From assembly GCA_022600955.1 (NCBI GenBank), contig JAHZJK010000031.1, positions 124,001 to 188,000 on the forward strand: a stretch of 64,000 bases of DNA. The letters run 5' to 3'. How positions within the stretch are numbered: the stretch's first letter is position 1; the number at the start of each line of letters is the position of its first letter. The position numbers and the translations under genes are program-made. The notes beneath the pieces are model-generated. The model made no database searches, was not told where the DNA came from, and worked only from the letters and a program-made list of their open reading frames with translations. The DNA is from Gammaproteobacteria bacterium. GTDB taxonomy: Bacteria > Pseudomonadota > Gammaproteobacteria > Steroidobacterales > Woeseiaceae. This document shows positions 7,265-15,532 of this stretch, one piece after another.

Positions 7265-8973
7265 GCAACGAACTCTTCAGAACCTGTCCGGAGTCTGGGC
7301 TGCAGTTTCACCGACCTGCCGAGCGCCTTATGAAGGCACATGCGGTCGTGGCCGTTGTTATCTTGCTGCTGGGTGGCATTGCCGCTCTGTTGGTCACGCT
7401 CACGCGTTGGCCGGCGGTACATTTGCTACCGGCTGACCGATTCTATCAACTGTTGACGGGGCATGGCGTTAACATGTTGATTTTTTGGATGATTTCTTTC
7501 GAAATCGCCATTCTGTACTTCTGTTCATCGACGCTGCTGAGGTGCCGCCTTGCTACGCCAAAAATCGCGTGGCTCGGTTTCGCTTTGATGCTACTTGGCA
7601 TCATCATAAACAATGCCGCTGTCGCGAATGGCGACGCTTCCGTAATGATGACGTCGTATGTGCCGATGCCAGCCAACCCGAACTTCTACCTGGGCCTGAT
7701 TCTGTTTGCGGTTGGAGCATTGATTGGCTGCTTTATTTTCCTGGCGACACTGGTTGTCGCCAAGGACGAAAAGACCTACGAAGGTTCGATTCCGCTGGTA
7801 ACGTTTGGCGCGCTGACCGCCTGTATTATCGCAGTTTTCACAATCGCATCAGGCGCAATCGTGCTGGTCCCGACCTGGTTGTGGTCGCTTGGTCTGGTGA
7901 ATAATATTGATGCTGCCATGTACCGGGTTGTCTGGTGGGCGCTTGGTCATTCCTCGCAACAGATCAATGTCGCTGCACATGTGGCCGTATGGTATGCAAT
8001 CGCGGCGATCGTTTTCGGTGCACGACCTTTGTCCGAAAAAGTCAGTCGCGTGGCGTTCTTTTTGTACATCGCGTTTCTGCAGCTTGCGAGTGCTCATCAC
8101 CTACTGGTTGATCCGGGATTGAGTGCTGAATGGAAGATCTTTAATACCAGCTACGCGATGTACCTCGCGGTGCTTGCCAGCATGGTCCACGGGCTGACGG
8201 TTCCAGGATCGATTGAGGTTGCTCAACGAGCGAAAGGCTATACCAAGGGATTGTTCCAGTGGTTGCGCAAAGCGCCATGGGGTAATCCGATCTTCTCAGG
8301 AATGTTTATTTCGCTGGTCGGTTTCGGATTTCTGGGTGGCATCTCCGGAGTCGTTATGGGCACCGAGCAGATTAACATCATCATTCACAATACTATCTAC
8401 GTACCCGGACACTTTCATGCGACAGTAGTGATTGGTTCGACACTGGCTTTCATGTCGCTGACCTACTTCCTGATCCCGACACTGTTTCGCAAGCAAGTTG
8501 CTTTCCCCGCTATCGCACGACTGCAGCCCTATTTCTTCGGCCTTGGTATGTCGGTCTTCGCATTAGCGATGATGGGTGCCGGTACATTGGGCGTTGAACG
8601 TCGTCATTGGGATATGGCATTTACGAATGCGGCACTGGGATTTGACTATCCTGCCAGCGCGTACACGTTAATGGGAATCATGGGGATGGCCGGCGTTGTC
8701 TCCATTCTTGGCGGTGCCATGTATATTCTCGTTACGGTCGTTTCCGTGTTCTTTGGCAAGCCGGTTGAATCGGAATCGAGTTTCGGTATTGCAACGACCA
8801 CACTTAAGCGGGCCGAGCCCGTGGTGGTGCCTGATGGCGGCCATGCCGCAGCGGGAAAGTGGGGCTTTGCGGCTCCTGGGACATTCCTGCTGGCAATCTT
8901 CTTCCTGCTGATTTTCGTGTTGTATTACGCAGTAAACTGGAAGTACCTCGCATCGGTTTGGCCAATGTCATAA
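7261..8973 (+). CDS. B-family heme-copper catalytic subunit I lacking the active-site Tyr
   Basis: Catalytic subunit of 570 residues with about 13 membrane helices. All metal ligands are present: His68 (TGHGVN) and His386 for the low-spin heme, His384 (VPGHFHAT) for the active-site heme, and His230, His279 and His280 (WALGH; SAHHLL) for the copper/iron B site. Canonical oxidases carry a Tyr four residues after His230 that is cross-linked to a copper ligand; here the motif is GHSSQQIN and that position is Gln234. Database relatives are usually named b(o/a)3-type oxidase subunit I. Loss of this Tyr is a mark of B-family groups proposed to be NO reductases, so both O2 and NO are possible substrates. 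A strong terminator follows. Confidence 0.88.
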   Translation: MSNELFRTCPESGLQFHRPAERLMKAHAVVAVVILLLGGIAALLVTLTRWPAVHLLPADRFYQLLTGHGVNMLIFWMISFEIAILYFCSSTLLRCRLATPKIAWLGFALMLLGIIINNAAVANGDASVMMTSYVPMPANPNFYLGLILFAVGALIGCFIFLATLVVAKDEKTYEGSIPLVTFGALTACIIAVFTIASGAIVLVPTWLWSLGLVNNIDAAMYRVVWWALGHSSQQINVAAHVAVWYAIAAIVFGARPLSEKVSRVAFFLYIAFLQLASAHHLLVDPGLSAEWKIFNTSYAMYLAVLASMVHGLTVPGSIEVAQRAKGYTKGLFQWLRKAPWGNPIFSGMFISLVGFGFLGGISGVVMGTEQINIIIHNTIYVPGHFHATVVIGSTLAFMSLTYFLIPTLFRKQVAFPAIARLQPYFFGLGMSVFALAMMGAGTLGVERRHWDMAFTNAALGFDYPASAYTLMGIMGMAGVVSILGGAMYILVTVVSVFFGKPVESESSFGIATTTLKRAEPVVVPDGGHAAAGKWGFAAPGTFLLAIFFLLIFVLYYAVNWKYLASVWPMS

Positions 8974-9007
8974 CCCCCCCCTAAGCTGGACCGATGTCTA
9001 CTGATAG

Positions 9008-9037
9008 GGGCGGGCACCATGCCCGCCCTGTCTTTTT
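9008..9037 (+). terminator. Strong rho-independent terminator after subunit I
   Basis: Perfect 9-bp stem GGGCGGGCA/TGCCCGCCC (9008-9016 with 9020-9028), loop CCA, followed by TGTCTTTTT to 9037. It lies in the 78-base gap between subunit I (stop at 8973) and the Sco gene (ATG at 9052), only 14 bases before the Sco start. Confidence 0.85.
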
Positions 9038-9051
9038 GAACTAACGGGAAC

Positions 9052-9867
9052 ATGTGTAAAGCGCTCACTATTATCGTGTTCATCGCGGCCCTCCTGTCTG
9101 CACAGGATTCCGGTGCAACGGAATCGGGCCGCTATGACGCGGATCAGGCACTGAAGTTTTCGCAGCAGGCGGTCGGCAGAGTAATTGGCGACTATGAACT
9201 GCTCGATCGTCAGGGCAGGGTGATTCGCTTGCGTAGCGATCACGCGGGCCGGCCGTTTGTTGTCAGCATGATTTTTACTTCTTGCCACCACGTTTGCCCG
9301 ACTACGACAAAACATCTGGCAAAGGCTGTAGCCGCTGCCCGGGATGCGCTTGGAGCAGATAGTTTCGATGTGGTGACGATCGGTTTTGACGTTGCCAACG
9401 ACACACCTGAGGCTATGGCCGCATTCGCTCGTCGCCAGGGAATTGATGATGACCATTGGCGCTTTCTGAATGCTTCGCCCGAGAATATCGACAAGATCAG
9501 TGCCGATCTTGGTTTTATCTTCTTCCCCACACCACGCGGTTTCGACCATATCAACCAGTCGTCTGTCATCGACAGAGACGGCAGTGTCTACAGCCAGGTT
9601 TACGGTGTTTCTTTCGAGTTGCCCTGGCTGGTTGAGCCGCTCAAAGACCTGGTATTCAATCGACCATCCAGCGCCGGTCACTTATTTGCCGGCCTCATTG
9701 ACAAGGTGAAACTGTTCTGCACAGTTTATGACCCGACGACAGGACGCTACCGCTTCGACAATTCCTTGTTCATGCAGGTTTTCGTTGGTGCGACTACGGT
9801 TCTCGCAATCATTTACTTTCTGTTTCGTGAAATACTCGCGGCACGACGGGCCAAGCGGCGCGAATGA
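9052..9867 (+). CDS. Sco1/SenC-type copper chaperone with C-terminal anchor
   Basis: Protein of 271 residues with a signal-like N terminus and a thioredoxin-like Sco domain. The copper-binding set is present: Cys78 and Cys82 in TSCHHVCP and a later His166 in GFDHINQSS. Sco proteins deliver copper to, or reduce, the CuA site of subunit II in the periplasm, consistent with the CuA subunit encoded just upstream. Unlike most Sco proteins it also has a C-terminal membrane helix (about 240-258, VFVGATTVLAIIYFLFREI) with a basic tail. Its stop overlaps the start of the cytochrome b fusion gene by four bases. GGGAA lies a few bases before the ATG, and the upstream terminator leaves little room for a promoter. 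Confidence 0.9.
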   Translation: MCKALTIIVFIAALLSAQDSGATESGRYDADQALKFSQQAVGRVIGDYELLDRQGRVIRLRSDHAGRPFVVSMIFTSCHHVCPTTTKHLAKAVAAARDALGADSFDVVTIGFDVANDTPEAMAAFARRQGIDDDHWRFLNASPENIDKISADLGFIFFPTPRGFDHINQSSVIDRDGSVYSQVYGVSFELPWLVEPLKDLVFNRPSSAGHLFAGLIDKVKLFCTVYDPTTGRYRFDNSLFMQVFVGATTVLAIIYFLFREILAARRAKRRE

Positions 9868-11381
9868 TCGCTCGCATTCACAATATTGGACAACACCTGT
9901 TTGGCGTTGTACAGCGCCCGATGTCGGCGGCATTTCGTAATGCAGATAATCCTCTCGATCACCTTGGGGCCTTAACGGTTTATTTTTGCTGGATTGTTCT
10001 GGTGAGTGGTATCTGGTTATTCATATTCTTTCGCACCAGTGTATCGGGCGCGTTTGCGTCGGTTGAATACCTGACTCACGAGCAGTGGTATCTCGGCGGC
10101 ATCATGAGAAGCCTGCACCGCTATGCCTCTGATGCGGCGATAGTCACTATCTTGCTGCACATTGTTAAAGAATTTGCTTTCAATCGTTATCGTCGCAACC
10201 GCTGGTTTACGTGGGTGACGGGTATCCCGCTAATCTGGATGGTGTTCCCGCTTGGCATAACGGGCTACTGGCTCGTCTGGGATGACCTGGCACAGTACGT
10301 TGCAATCAGTTCGGCGGAACTGCTGGATAGTCTGCCGGTGTTCACCGATTCAATGGCGGGCAACTTTCTGAGCGATAGCCTTCTTTCCGACCGCTTTTTT
10401 ACGCTAATGGCGTTTCTGCACCTGATAGGCCTGCCAATATTTCTGGTGTTCGGCGTGTGGTTGCACGTCTTTCGTCTGAACGGACCACGTATTAATCCAC
10501 CGCGGCGAATAATGGCTGCTTCGTTGCTGGCATTGCTGCTGTTGTCGGCCATATACCCTGCTGTCAGTCACAACGAGGCGAACCTGGCTACGGCGCCACA
10601 AGTGCTTCGGCTCGACTGGTTTTACCTGCATGTCTTCCCACTAATTCAGCAATGGTCACCTGGTGCCGTCTGGTTTCTGTTAGTCGGCGTGAGCAGTGTG
10701 CTTGTGGTCGCTCCATGGGCGCCGAAAGGGCAGGCCGAAGAAGCCGCTCTGGTTACGCTCGACTACTGCAACGGTTGTGAGCGCTGCGTGGATGATTGCC
10801 CGTTCGGTGCCGTTGAGATGGTGCCGAGGACTGATGGGACAAGTTATACACATCAGGCTGAAGTCGACGCGGATTTGTGCGTCAGCTGCGGAATATGCGT
10901 TGGCGCCTGCCCGACTGCAACACCGTTTCGATCTCGCGGGGCGCTGGTACCGGGGATCGATCTGCCCGGCCGCAGCATTGCCGAGCTGCGTGCCGGGATA
11001 ACCGAAAGCCACGACGAGCAAACGCGAGACCGCGTACTGGTGTTCGGCTGTCGGGATGACAATACAACACGGCAGCTCGAACGAGCCGGTGTCCGGGTGA
11101 TACACGTCAACTGTATGGGCCAGCTGCCGCCATCATTCATCGATTTTGCACTGCGCCGCGGCCATGCTGCCGGCGTTTTTCTGAGCGGCTGTGGGGCTGG
11201 TAATTGCAGCTACCGATTTGGTGCTGACTGGACAGATCAGCGCCTGCAGCGACTGCGCGATCCCATGCTGCGAAAAAGGGTGGATGATTCGCGCATCGCG
11301 CTCGCCTGGAAATCACCTTGGAATGCGTACACCGATCCGGCAACGGCGTTGAGCGCCTTCGAGCGGAGTCTGCGTTCGTGA
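9864..11381 (+). CDS. Cytochrome b / 2x[4Fe-4S] ferredoxin / MvhD-like fusion protein
   Basis: A 505-residue three-part redox protein. Residues about 30-290 are a cytochrome b N-terminal-like membrane domain with two histidine pairs spaced as for two stacked hemes (His85/His99 and His186/His201). Two [4Fe-4S] motifs follow: CNGCERCVDDCP (302-313) and CVSCGICVGACP (339-350). Residues about 390-470 resemble the delta subunit of F420-non-reducing hydrogenase (MvhD/FrhD), with VFGCRDDN, VNCMGQLPPSF and SGCGAGNCSYRFG, which normally holds a [2Fe-2S] cluster and passes electrons to heterodisulfide reductase-like partners. The fusion could join the quinone pool to a cytoplasmic iron-sulfur carrier. 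Electron donor and acceptor are unknown. It is coupled to sco upstream and to the next gene by a GTGA overlap. Confidence 0.88.
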   Translation: MIARIHNIGQHLFGVVQRPMSAAFRNADNPLDHLGALTVYFCWIVLVSGIWLFIFFRTSVSGAFASVEYLTHEQWYLGGIMRSLHRYASDAAIVTILLHIVKEFAFNRYRRNRWFTWVTGIPLIWMVFPLGITGYWLVWDDLAQYVAISSAELLDSLPVFTDSMAGNFLSDSLLSDRFFTLMAFLHLIGLPIFLVFGVWLHVFRLNGPRINPPRRIMAASLLALLLLSAIYPAVSHNEANLATAPQVLRLDWFYLHVFPLIQQWSPGAVWFLLVGVSSVLVVAPWAPKGQAEEAALVTLDYCNGCERCVDDCPFGAVEMVPRTDGTSYTHQAEVDADLCVSCGICVGACPTATPFRSRGALVPGIDLPGRSIAELRAGITESHDEQTRDRVLVFGCRDDNTTRQLERAGVRVIHVNCMGQLPPSFIDFALRRGHAAGVFLSGCGAGNCSYRFGADWTDQRLQRLRDPMLRKRVDDSRIALAWKSPWNAYTDPATALSAFERSLRS

Positions 11382-11869
11382 CCATACTGAAGGAGATGCT
11401 CGCTTACCTGGTATTCGTGGCAATAGTCGGGCTTCTATCCGCTTGGCCTGATTACAAATTGCTTAATGACGATCGAGCAATCATCTCGATAGTGTTTTCG
11501 CACGCGGGTCAACGGATGGGTGATTGCCGCATGTTGACTCAGGAAGAACTGAACAAGTTGCCGCCGAACATGCGCAAGCCAAATGACTGCCCGCGCGAGC
11601 GATATCCGATCGAGGTTAAACTGCTTTCCGGAGATTCGTTGCTATACAGCGCTGTACTGCCGCCGAGCGGCATTTGGTCAGACGGTAAGTCCAGTGTCTA
11701 CCAGCGCATAGAGGTCGAAGCCCGTCGACATGAATTGCATATGACGATGGTAGATAGCGAGCGCACCAGTGGCTACGACTACGTTTTAGAACGGACGCTG
11801 GACGTACAGCCTGGGCAGAATCTGGTCATTCAGTTTAACGAAGAACGCAAGTCGTTCGTGGTGGAGTGA
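11378..11869 (+). CDS. Membrane-anchored protein of unknown function
   Basis: Not recognised. The GTG at 11378 overlaps the previous stop (GTGA) and has GGAG nine bases upstream, giving 163 residues; an ATG at 11396 is less likely because its purine-rich stretch touches the start codon. One N-terminal helix (about 8-24, LAYLVFVAIVGLLSAWP) is followed by a soluble, probably periplasmic domain with two cysteines (GDCRML and NDCPRERYP) and a beta-rich C-terminal half. Translational coupling to the cytochrome b/FeS fusion and the following hemerythrin suggest it is an accessory protein of that redox module. Confidence 0.65.
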   Translation: MTILKEMLAYLVFVAIVGLLSAWPDYKLLNDDRAIISIVFSHAGQRMGDCRMLTQEELNKLPPNMRKPNDCPRERYPIEVKLLSGDSLLYSAVLPPSGIWSDGKSSVYQRIEVEARRHELHMTMVDSERTSGYDYVLERTLDVQPGQNLVIQFNEERKSFVVE

Positions 11870-11875
11870 ATAGAA

Positions 11876-12268
11876 ATGACTTTGTTGCAGTGGCGTGTTG
11901 AATTCTCGGTCGGCGTGCAATCGATCGACGATGAACATCGTGAACTTATCGACTTGATAAACAACTTCTACGAGAAACTCTTGCGCGAGTCGGATAATGA
12001 GAAAATCGAGCTGCGACTAGGCGATATCGTTTCTGCAATATCAATGCACTTCGCATTGGAGGAACGTCTCATGCGCGAGAGCAACTATGAGGAGTACGCT
12101 GCGCACAAGGAAGATCACGAGGAACTACTCGACCAGATTTACGAACTTGCGGACGAATTCCTTACGGATCCGATCGCTGGAGGCAGTCAGCTGGAGAAGC
12201 GTCTGTCGAGCTGGTTCGCCGGACATTTTGCTGGTTTCGATGCGCGCCTGCATGGTGCCCTGGGCTAG
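11876..12268 (+). CDS. Bacteriohemerythrin
   Basis: Single-domain hemerythrin of 130 residues with every di-iron ligand of the family: His in DDEHREL, HxxxE in MHFALEE, HxxxH in HKEDHEEL, and HxxxxD in HFAGFD. Bacteriohemerythrins bind O2 reversibly and some bind or help remove NO in the cytoplasm. It is six bases behind the membrane protein gene and ends in a four-base convergent overlap with the small membrane protein at 12265. Its place between two heme-copper-type catalytic genes suits a role in gas delivery, buffering or sensing. Which gas is inference. Confidence 0.93.
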   Translation: MTLLQWRVEFSVGVQSIDDEHRELIDLINNFYEKLLRESDNEKIELRLGDIVSAISMHFALEERLMRESNYEEYAAHKEDHEELLDQIYELADEFLTDPIAGGSQLEKRLSSWFAGHFAGFDARLHGALG

Positions 12269-12456
12269 AAAGCTGTCGTCAGCACTGAGCGCAGTATATT
12301 GAAAGACAACAATGCGAGGCTAAGGAAAACAACAAAAAACACAACCTGCCTCTGTTTGAGGACTTCACCTTTGCGAGTCTCTATAAAATTGACGATCCAG
12401 TCGGCCAGAAAGTAGATAACGATCGCGTTGAGCGTAAAAACCAGGATTTCCATCAT
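12265..12456 (-). CDS. Small two-helix membrane protein, partner of the divergent heme-copper subunit
   Basis: A 63-residue protein with two membrane helices (about 3-22 and 39-60) separated by a basic loop (ETRKGEVLKQRQ). Its ATG overlaps the stop codon of the preceding catalytic-subunit gene (ATGA), so the two proteins are probably made in fixed ratio. I do not recognise a family. Very small membrane subunits are usual in heme-copper complexes, so a structural subunit is the simplest reading. Confidence 0.68.
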   Translation of the reverse strand: MMEILVFTLNAIVIYFLADWIVNFIETRKGEVLKQRQVVFFVVFLSLALLSFNILRSVLTTAF

Positions 12457-13826
12457 GTCACTTGCTCCGCTTTTGCACGCATTGATTTCCAGCAGACGAC
12501 AAGAAACAGCAGTCCACCGATTACTGAAACAAGCCCTCCCAAACCCATCAGGCCCATACCCGCGGTCTGACCCAGTCCGTCGAGGCCTTGTGCTGCGCCC
12601 GCCGTCTTGCGCTGGACGCCGTAGCCGCCACTCCAGGCAAGACCGATGATATGCAATAGTTGGCCGCCACCGTACAAGTAAGGCTGCCAGACCGAAATGC
12701 GCTCTGGTAGCGCGCCGAAGCCGAGACGTGGCAACAAGTAGTAAGTCAGGCCCATGAAGGCGATGGTTACACCGACCGTTGCACCATGATAGTGAGCGGG
12801 GATGACGATATCGAGGCCGGCGATCATGAAACCCAGTATTCCTCCGACCGCAAACAACCCCACTGAGCTAAGTAGTGCGGCACGCAGGTAACGACCTTCG
12901 CCGGCCGGCCTGGGTGCTTTCCGGATACTTGCCGCGACCGCCAGCCCGAGCGGCAGGCACGAGAGACCCCCGTACTTCATGAGCTCCGTAAATGCGATTC
13001 GGTGGCCGGCTGTCGCGATATCATGCGCGAGATAAAGAAATGGAACTGTAATCACGGGCAGCGCGAGAAATATTGCAAACACGAGTGTCAGTCGTGGAGT
13101 TAATTCGAAATGGCACTGACTTGATGTGGCCAGCACGACCCATGCGACCATCATTAGCAGGGTGTAACTGAACTGGACGACGTGACCACCGCCCCAAAAT
13201 AGAAATTCAAAGTATATCTGGCCGTCGATCGTGCCGGGGAGACCGCCCCATGATGCGGCGACGGAGACGATTGCAATCCCCGTGAGTAGCGTAGAAATAG
13301 TAATAGCGCTCTGCAACGCACTGGTACCACCCAGCTGTGCCCGAATGTGCGGCCGCGAGATGAGGGCGCGCAGCAGGTGGCTCAGGATGCCGACGCCGAA
13401 CAACACCAACCCGCTATAAAATAGCGGGTGCTGCAGGACCGGCACGTAGTTGTTCATCAGCGGATTGCCCTCGCCCGAGAACGGACTGAGGACAATCAGA
13501 AGTGTACCTGTGGCCGCAAATACGAACGAAGCGCGATCCCACCAGGGGTGCTCAGTCTTTGTGCTCAGGCTCCAGCAAGCGGCAGACATCGCGAGCAGCC
13601 AGACCAGGACCGACAGAGTGACGTGGACGACGAGCGCCGTGCGAAAAAAATCTGCGAACGGTATAAGGTCCTGCAAGACCGGTGTGCGTGCGAGTACCAG
13701 TAGAATTGAAAAAATGCCGGCACCAACCAGTGATACCAGTCCGAGCGACAACCAGGCCGTCGTATTTCGACGAATTGATTCGCTTCGAATCGGTAGCCCG
13801 TAATCGTGGGTAGATTGCATTCTCAA
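12453..13826 (-). CDS. Divergent heme-copper-type catalytic subunit (His/Asp B-metal site)
   Basis: Membrane protein of 457 residues with about 12 helices and the COX1 fold. Low-spin heme ligands His68 and His347 and the active-site heme ligand His345 are seen (ALVVHVTLS; VIPAHYHGAT). The B-metal site is altered: His215 lies in WGGGHVVQFSY, but the usual adjacent His-His pair reads His268-Asp269 (YLAHDI), with an extra His275 nearby. The Tyr four residues after His215 is Phe219. This ligand change is unlike oxygen reductases and recalls unusual NO reductase-like groups (the gNOR group, as I recall, has such an Asp). No CuA or cytochrome c subunit is encoded next to it; the partners are a 63-residue protein and, convergently, hemerythrin. 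Confidence 0.8.
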   Translation of the reverse strand: MRMQSTHDYGLPIRSESIRRNTTAWLSLGLVSLVGAGIFSILLVLARTPVLQDLIPFADFFRTALVVHVTLSVLVWLLAMSAACWSLSTKTEHPWWDRASFVFAATGTLLIVLSPFSGEGNPLMNNYVPVLQHPLFYSGLVLFGVGILSHLLRALISRPHIRAQLGGTSALQSAITISTLLTGIAIVSVAASWGGLPGTIDGQIYFEFLFWGGGHVVQFSYTLLMMVAWVVLATSSQCHFELTPRLTLVFAIFLALPVITVPFLYLAHDIATAGHRIAFTELMKYGGLSCLPLGLAVAASIRKAPRPAGEGRYLRAALLSSVGLFAVGGILGFMIAGLDIVIPAHYHGATVGVTIAFMGLTYYLLPRLGFGALPERISVWQPYLYGGGQLLHIIGLAWSGGYGVQRKTAGAAQGLDGLGQTAGMGLMGLGGLVSVIGGLLFLVVCWKSMRAKAEQVT

Positions 13827-13901
13827 TCATCTTTCTGCTTGTGCTTATGGCGCAAGTTACGGAGCTGCCTCGCTTTCGTCAATGCGTGTTAACCTCGGAT
13901 T

Positions 13902-15050
13902 ATGCGTATCTCGGACTGCAACAACATTATGGACTTCCGGCGTCTGGCCCGCCGAAATTTGCCGGCGCCTGTGTTTCACTACCTTGATGGTGGCGCGGAC
14001 GACGAGTGGACGCTGGCCAGGAATACGTCAGCATTTGAGGACTACGAGTTGTTGCCCGCGCAGCTTTCGGATGTCAGCAGTATCGACCTGAAAAGTACGC
14101 TCTTTGGCGAGCCTGTCGATTGGCCAGTCATGATTTCACCAACGGGCGCATCGAAGTTGTTTCATGCGGCTGGCGAGCCGGCTGTCGCGCGTGCGGCGGA
14201 CAAGTTCAACATGGTCTACAGTCTTTCGACGCTGGGGACTACGACGATCGAGGACGTAGCGGCGATCGGGACGAATCCCAAGATGTACCAGTTATACATA
14301 CTAAAAGACCGCGGCATGACGGCTGATTTTGTTGAACGCAGCAAGGCAGCGGGCTTCAAGGCGTTGTGTCTCACCGTGGATACACCCGTGCCAGGCAATC
14401 GTGAGCGCGACGCTGTATACGGTTTTTCATCAGGCAAACTACGTTTACGCAGCGTGCCGAGTTGGTTGCGGCATCCTGGCTGGCTTTACCGAGCGGTCGT
14501 AAAAAAAGACCTCGAAATGGTAAATCTGGCGGCGAGCGAACGGCCGTCAGAATTTAAAGATCAGAGCCTGCTCGACTACTTCAATGATCAACTGGATCGT
14601 TCGCTGACCTGGAAAGACGTGGAGTGGCTCGCGAGCCGCTGGGATGGTCCGTTGGTGGTGAAAGGCGTGCAAACAGTCGCCGATTGTCGCAATGCTGCGA
14701 ATGCCGGAGCGACTGCTGTCATGCTGTCCAATCATGGCGGGCGGCAACTCGAAGCGTCGCCCGCGCCGGTCGATTGCATCGCTGCTGTGGCAGATGCATT
14801 GCACGACAAGCTCGAAATTATCTGTGACGGCGGCATACGTCGTGGCACACACGTTGTAAAAGCACTGGCCCTTGGAGCCAGCGCATGCAGTATCGGACGT
14901 GGTTACCTGTATCCGCTCGCTGCAGGTGGTCAGGCGGGCGTAGAGTCTGGACTCGGTCTACTGCGAACTGAAATCGAACGCACGATGGCATTGACGGGAT
15001 GCAGTTCAGTCCGAAATCTGAATACGTCGTTTGTGCAAGAGCGTCGCTGA
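13902..15050 (+). CDS. FMN-dependent alpha-hydroxy-acid dehydrogenase/oxidase (LldD family)
   Basis: TIM-barrel flavoenzyme of 382 residues that oxidises 2-hydroxy acids such as L-lactate to 2-oxo acids. The N-terminal FHYLDGGADDEWT matches the FDYIDGGA region of the family, SPTGASKLFHAAGE binds FMN, and the active-site histidine lies in LSNHGGRQLE, followed by CDGGIRRGTHVVKALALGA. The length fits LldD. Electrons from the bacterial dehydrogenase form go to quinone, which would feed the respiratory genes upstream. The ATG at 13902 leaves the expected short N-terminal helix. Whether the substrate is lactate, mandelate or glycolate cannot be decided here. Confidence 0.9.
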   Translation: MRISDCNNIMDFRRLARRNLPAPVFHYLDGGADDEWTLARNTSAFEDYELLPAQLSDVSSIDLKSTLFGEPVDWPVMISPTGASKLFHAAGEPAVARAADKFNMVYSLSTLGTTTIEDVAAIGTNPKMYQLYILKDRGMTADFVERSKAAGFKALCLTVDTPVPGNRERDAVYGFSSGKLRLRSVPSWLRHPGWLYRAVVKKDLEMVNLAASERPSEFKDQSLLDYFNDQLDRSLTWKDVEWLASRWDGPLVVKGVQTVADCRNAANAGATAVMLSNHGGRQLEASPAPVDCIAAVADALHDKLEIICDGGIRRGTHVVKALALGASACSIGRGYLYPLAAGGQAGVESGLGLLRTEIERTMALTGCSSVRNLNTSFVQERR

Positions 15051-15296
15051 CAACGCCCCGTTTTGCGCATTTTGACGTCGATATGAGCCCACATTGGGTG
15101 CAGTCGATCGACCTTGCCGAATTCTTTGGCGCCCTTGAAAACAAAGTTTAAACGAGAAAAAGCATCGTTGCCGGCTAATCTGTGTAGCGCTTTTCCATGA
15201 AACACGGAGTATTTGCGAGTAAAATTCAATTGTTAGCGACGTTGGATCGCTTTATCAGGTGCCGTCGTACGGCGGGGAATATTAATAGAGGTAGTT
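15051..15296. other. Intergenic leader upstream of the cold-shock gene
   Basis: A 246-bp gap between the hydroxy-acid dehydrogenase and the cold-shock gene. Cold-shock genes often carry long structured 5' leaders, and this space could hold one. A good SD (AGAGG, 15287-15291) precedes the ATG. I see no clear cold-box, tRNA or protein gene in it. Confidence 0.3.
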
Positions 15297-15509
15297 ATGT
15301 CTGGCGAAAGAGTGCAAGGAACCGTCAAGTGGTTCAATGACGACAAGGGATTTGGCTTTATCGAACGTGAGGGCGGGCAGGATGTTTTTGTCCATCACAC
15401 CGCGATTACGATGGAAGGCTTCAAGACTCTTAAAGAAGGCCAAAGAGTCTCCATGGAAGTAACCCAGGGCCAGAAAGGCCCGCAGGCAGAAAACGTCGTT
15501 GCCGAGTAA
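15297..15509 (+). CDS. Cold-shock protein (CspA family)
   Basis: A complete 70-residue cold-shock domain that binds single-stranded nucleic acid. RNP1 (KGFGFIER) and RNP2 (DVFVHHTAI) are both present after the usual GTVKWFND start, and the length is that of CspA/CspD proteins. Probably an RNA chaperone in the cytoplasm. It is monocistronic: its stop faces the convergent TauE gene 24 bases away. The long untranslated leader suggests post-transcriptional control, but temperature dependence cannot be read from the sequence. Confidence 0.95.
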   Translation: MSGERVQGTVKWFNDDKGFGFIEREGGQDVFVHHTAITMEGFKTLKEGQRVSMEVTQGQKGPQAENVVAE

Positions 15510-15532
15510 GGCAGCCGATCGGACGGCAATGG

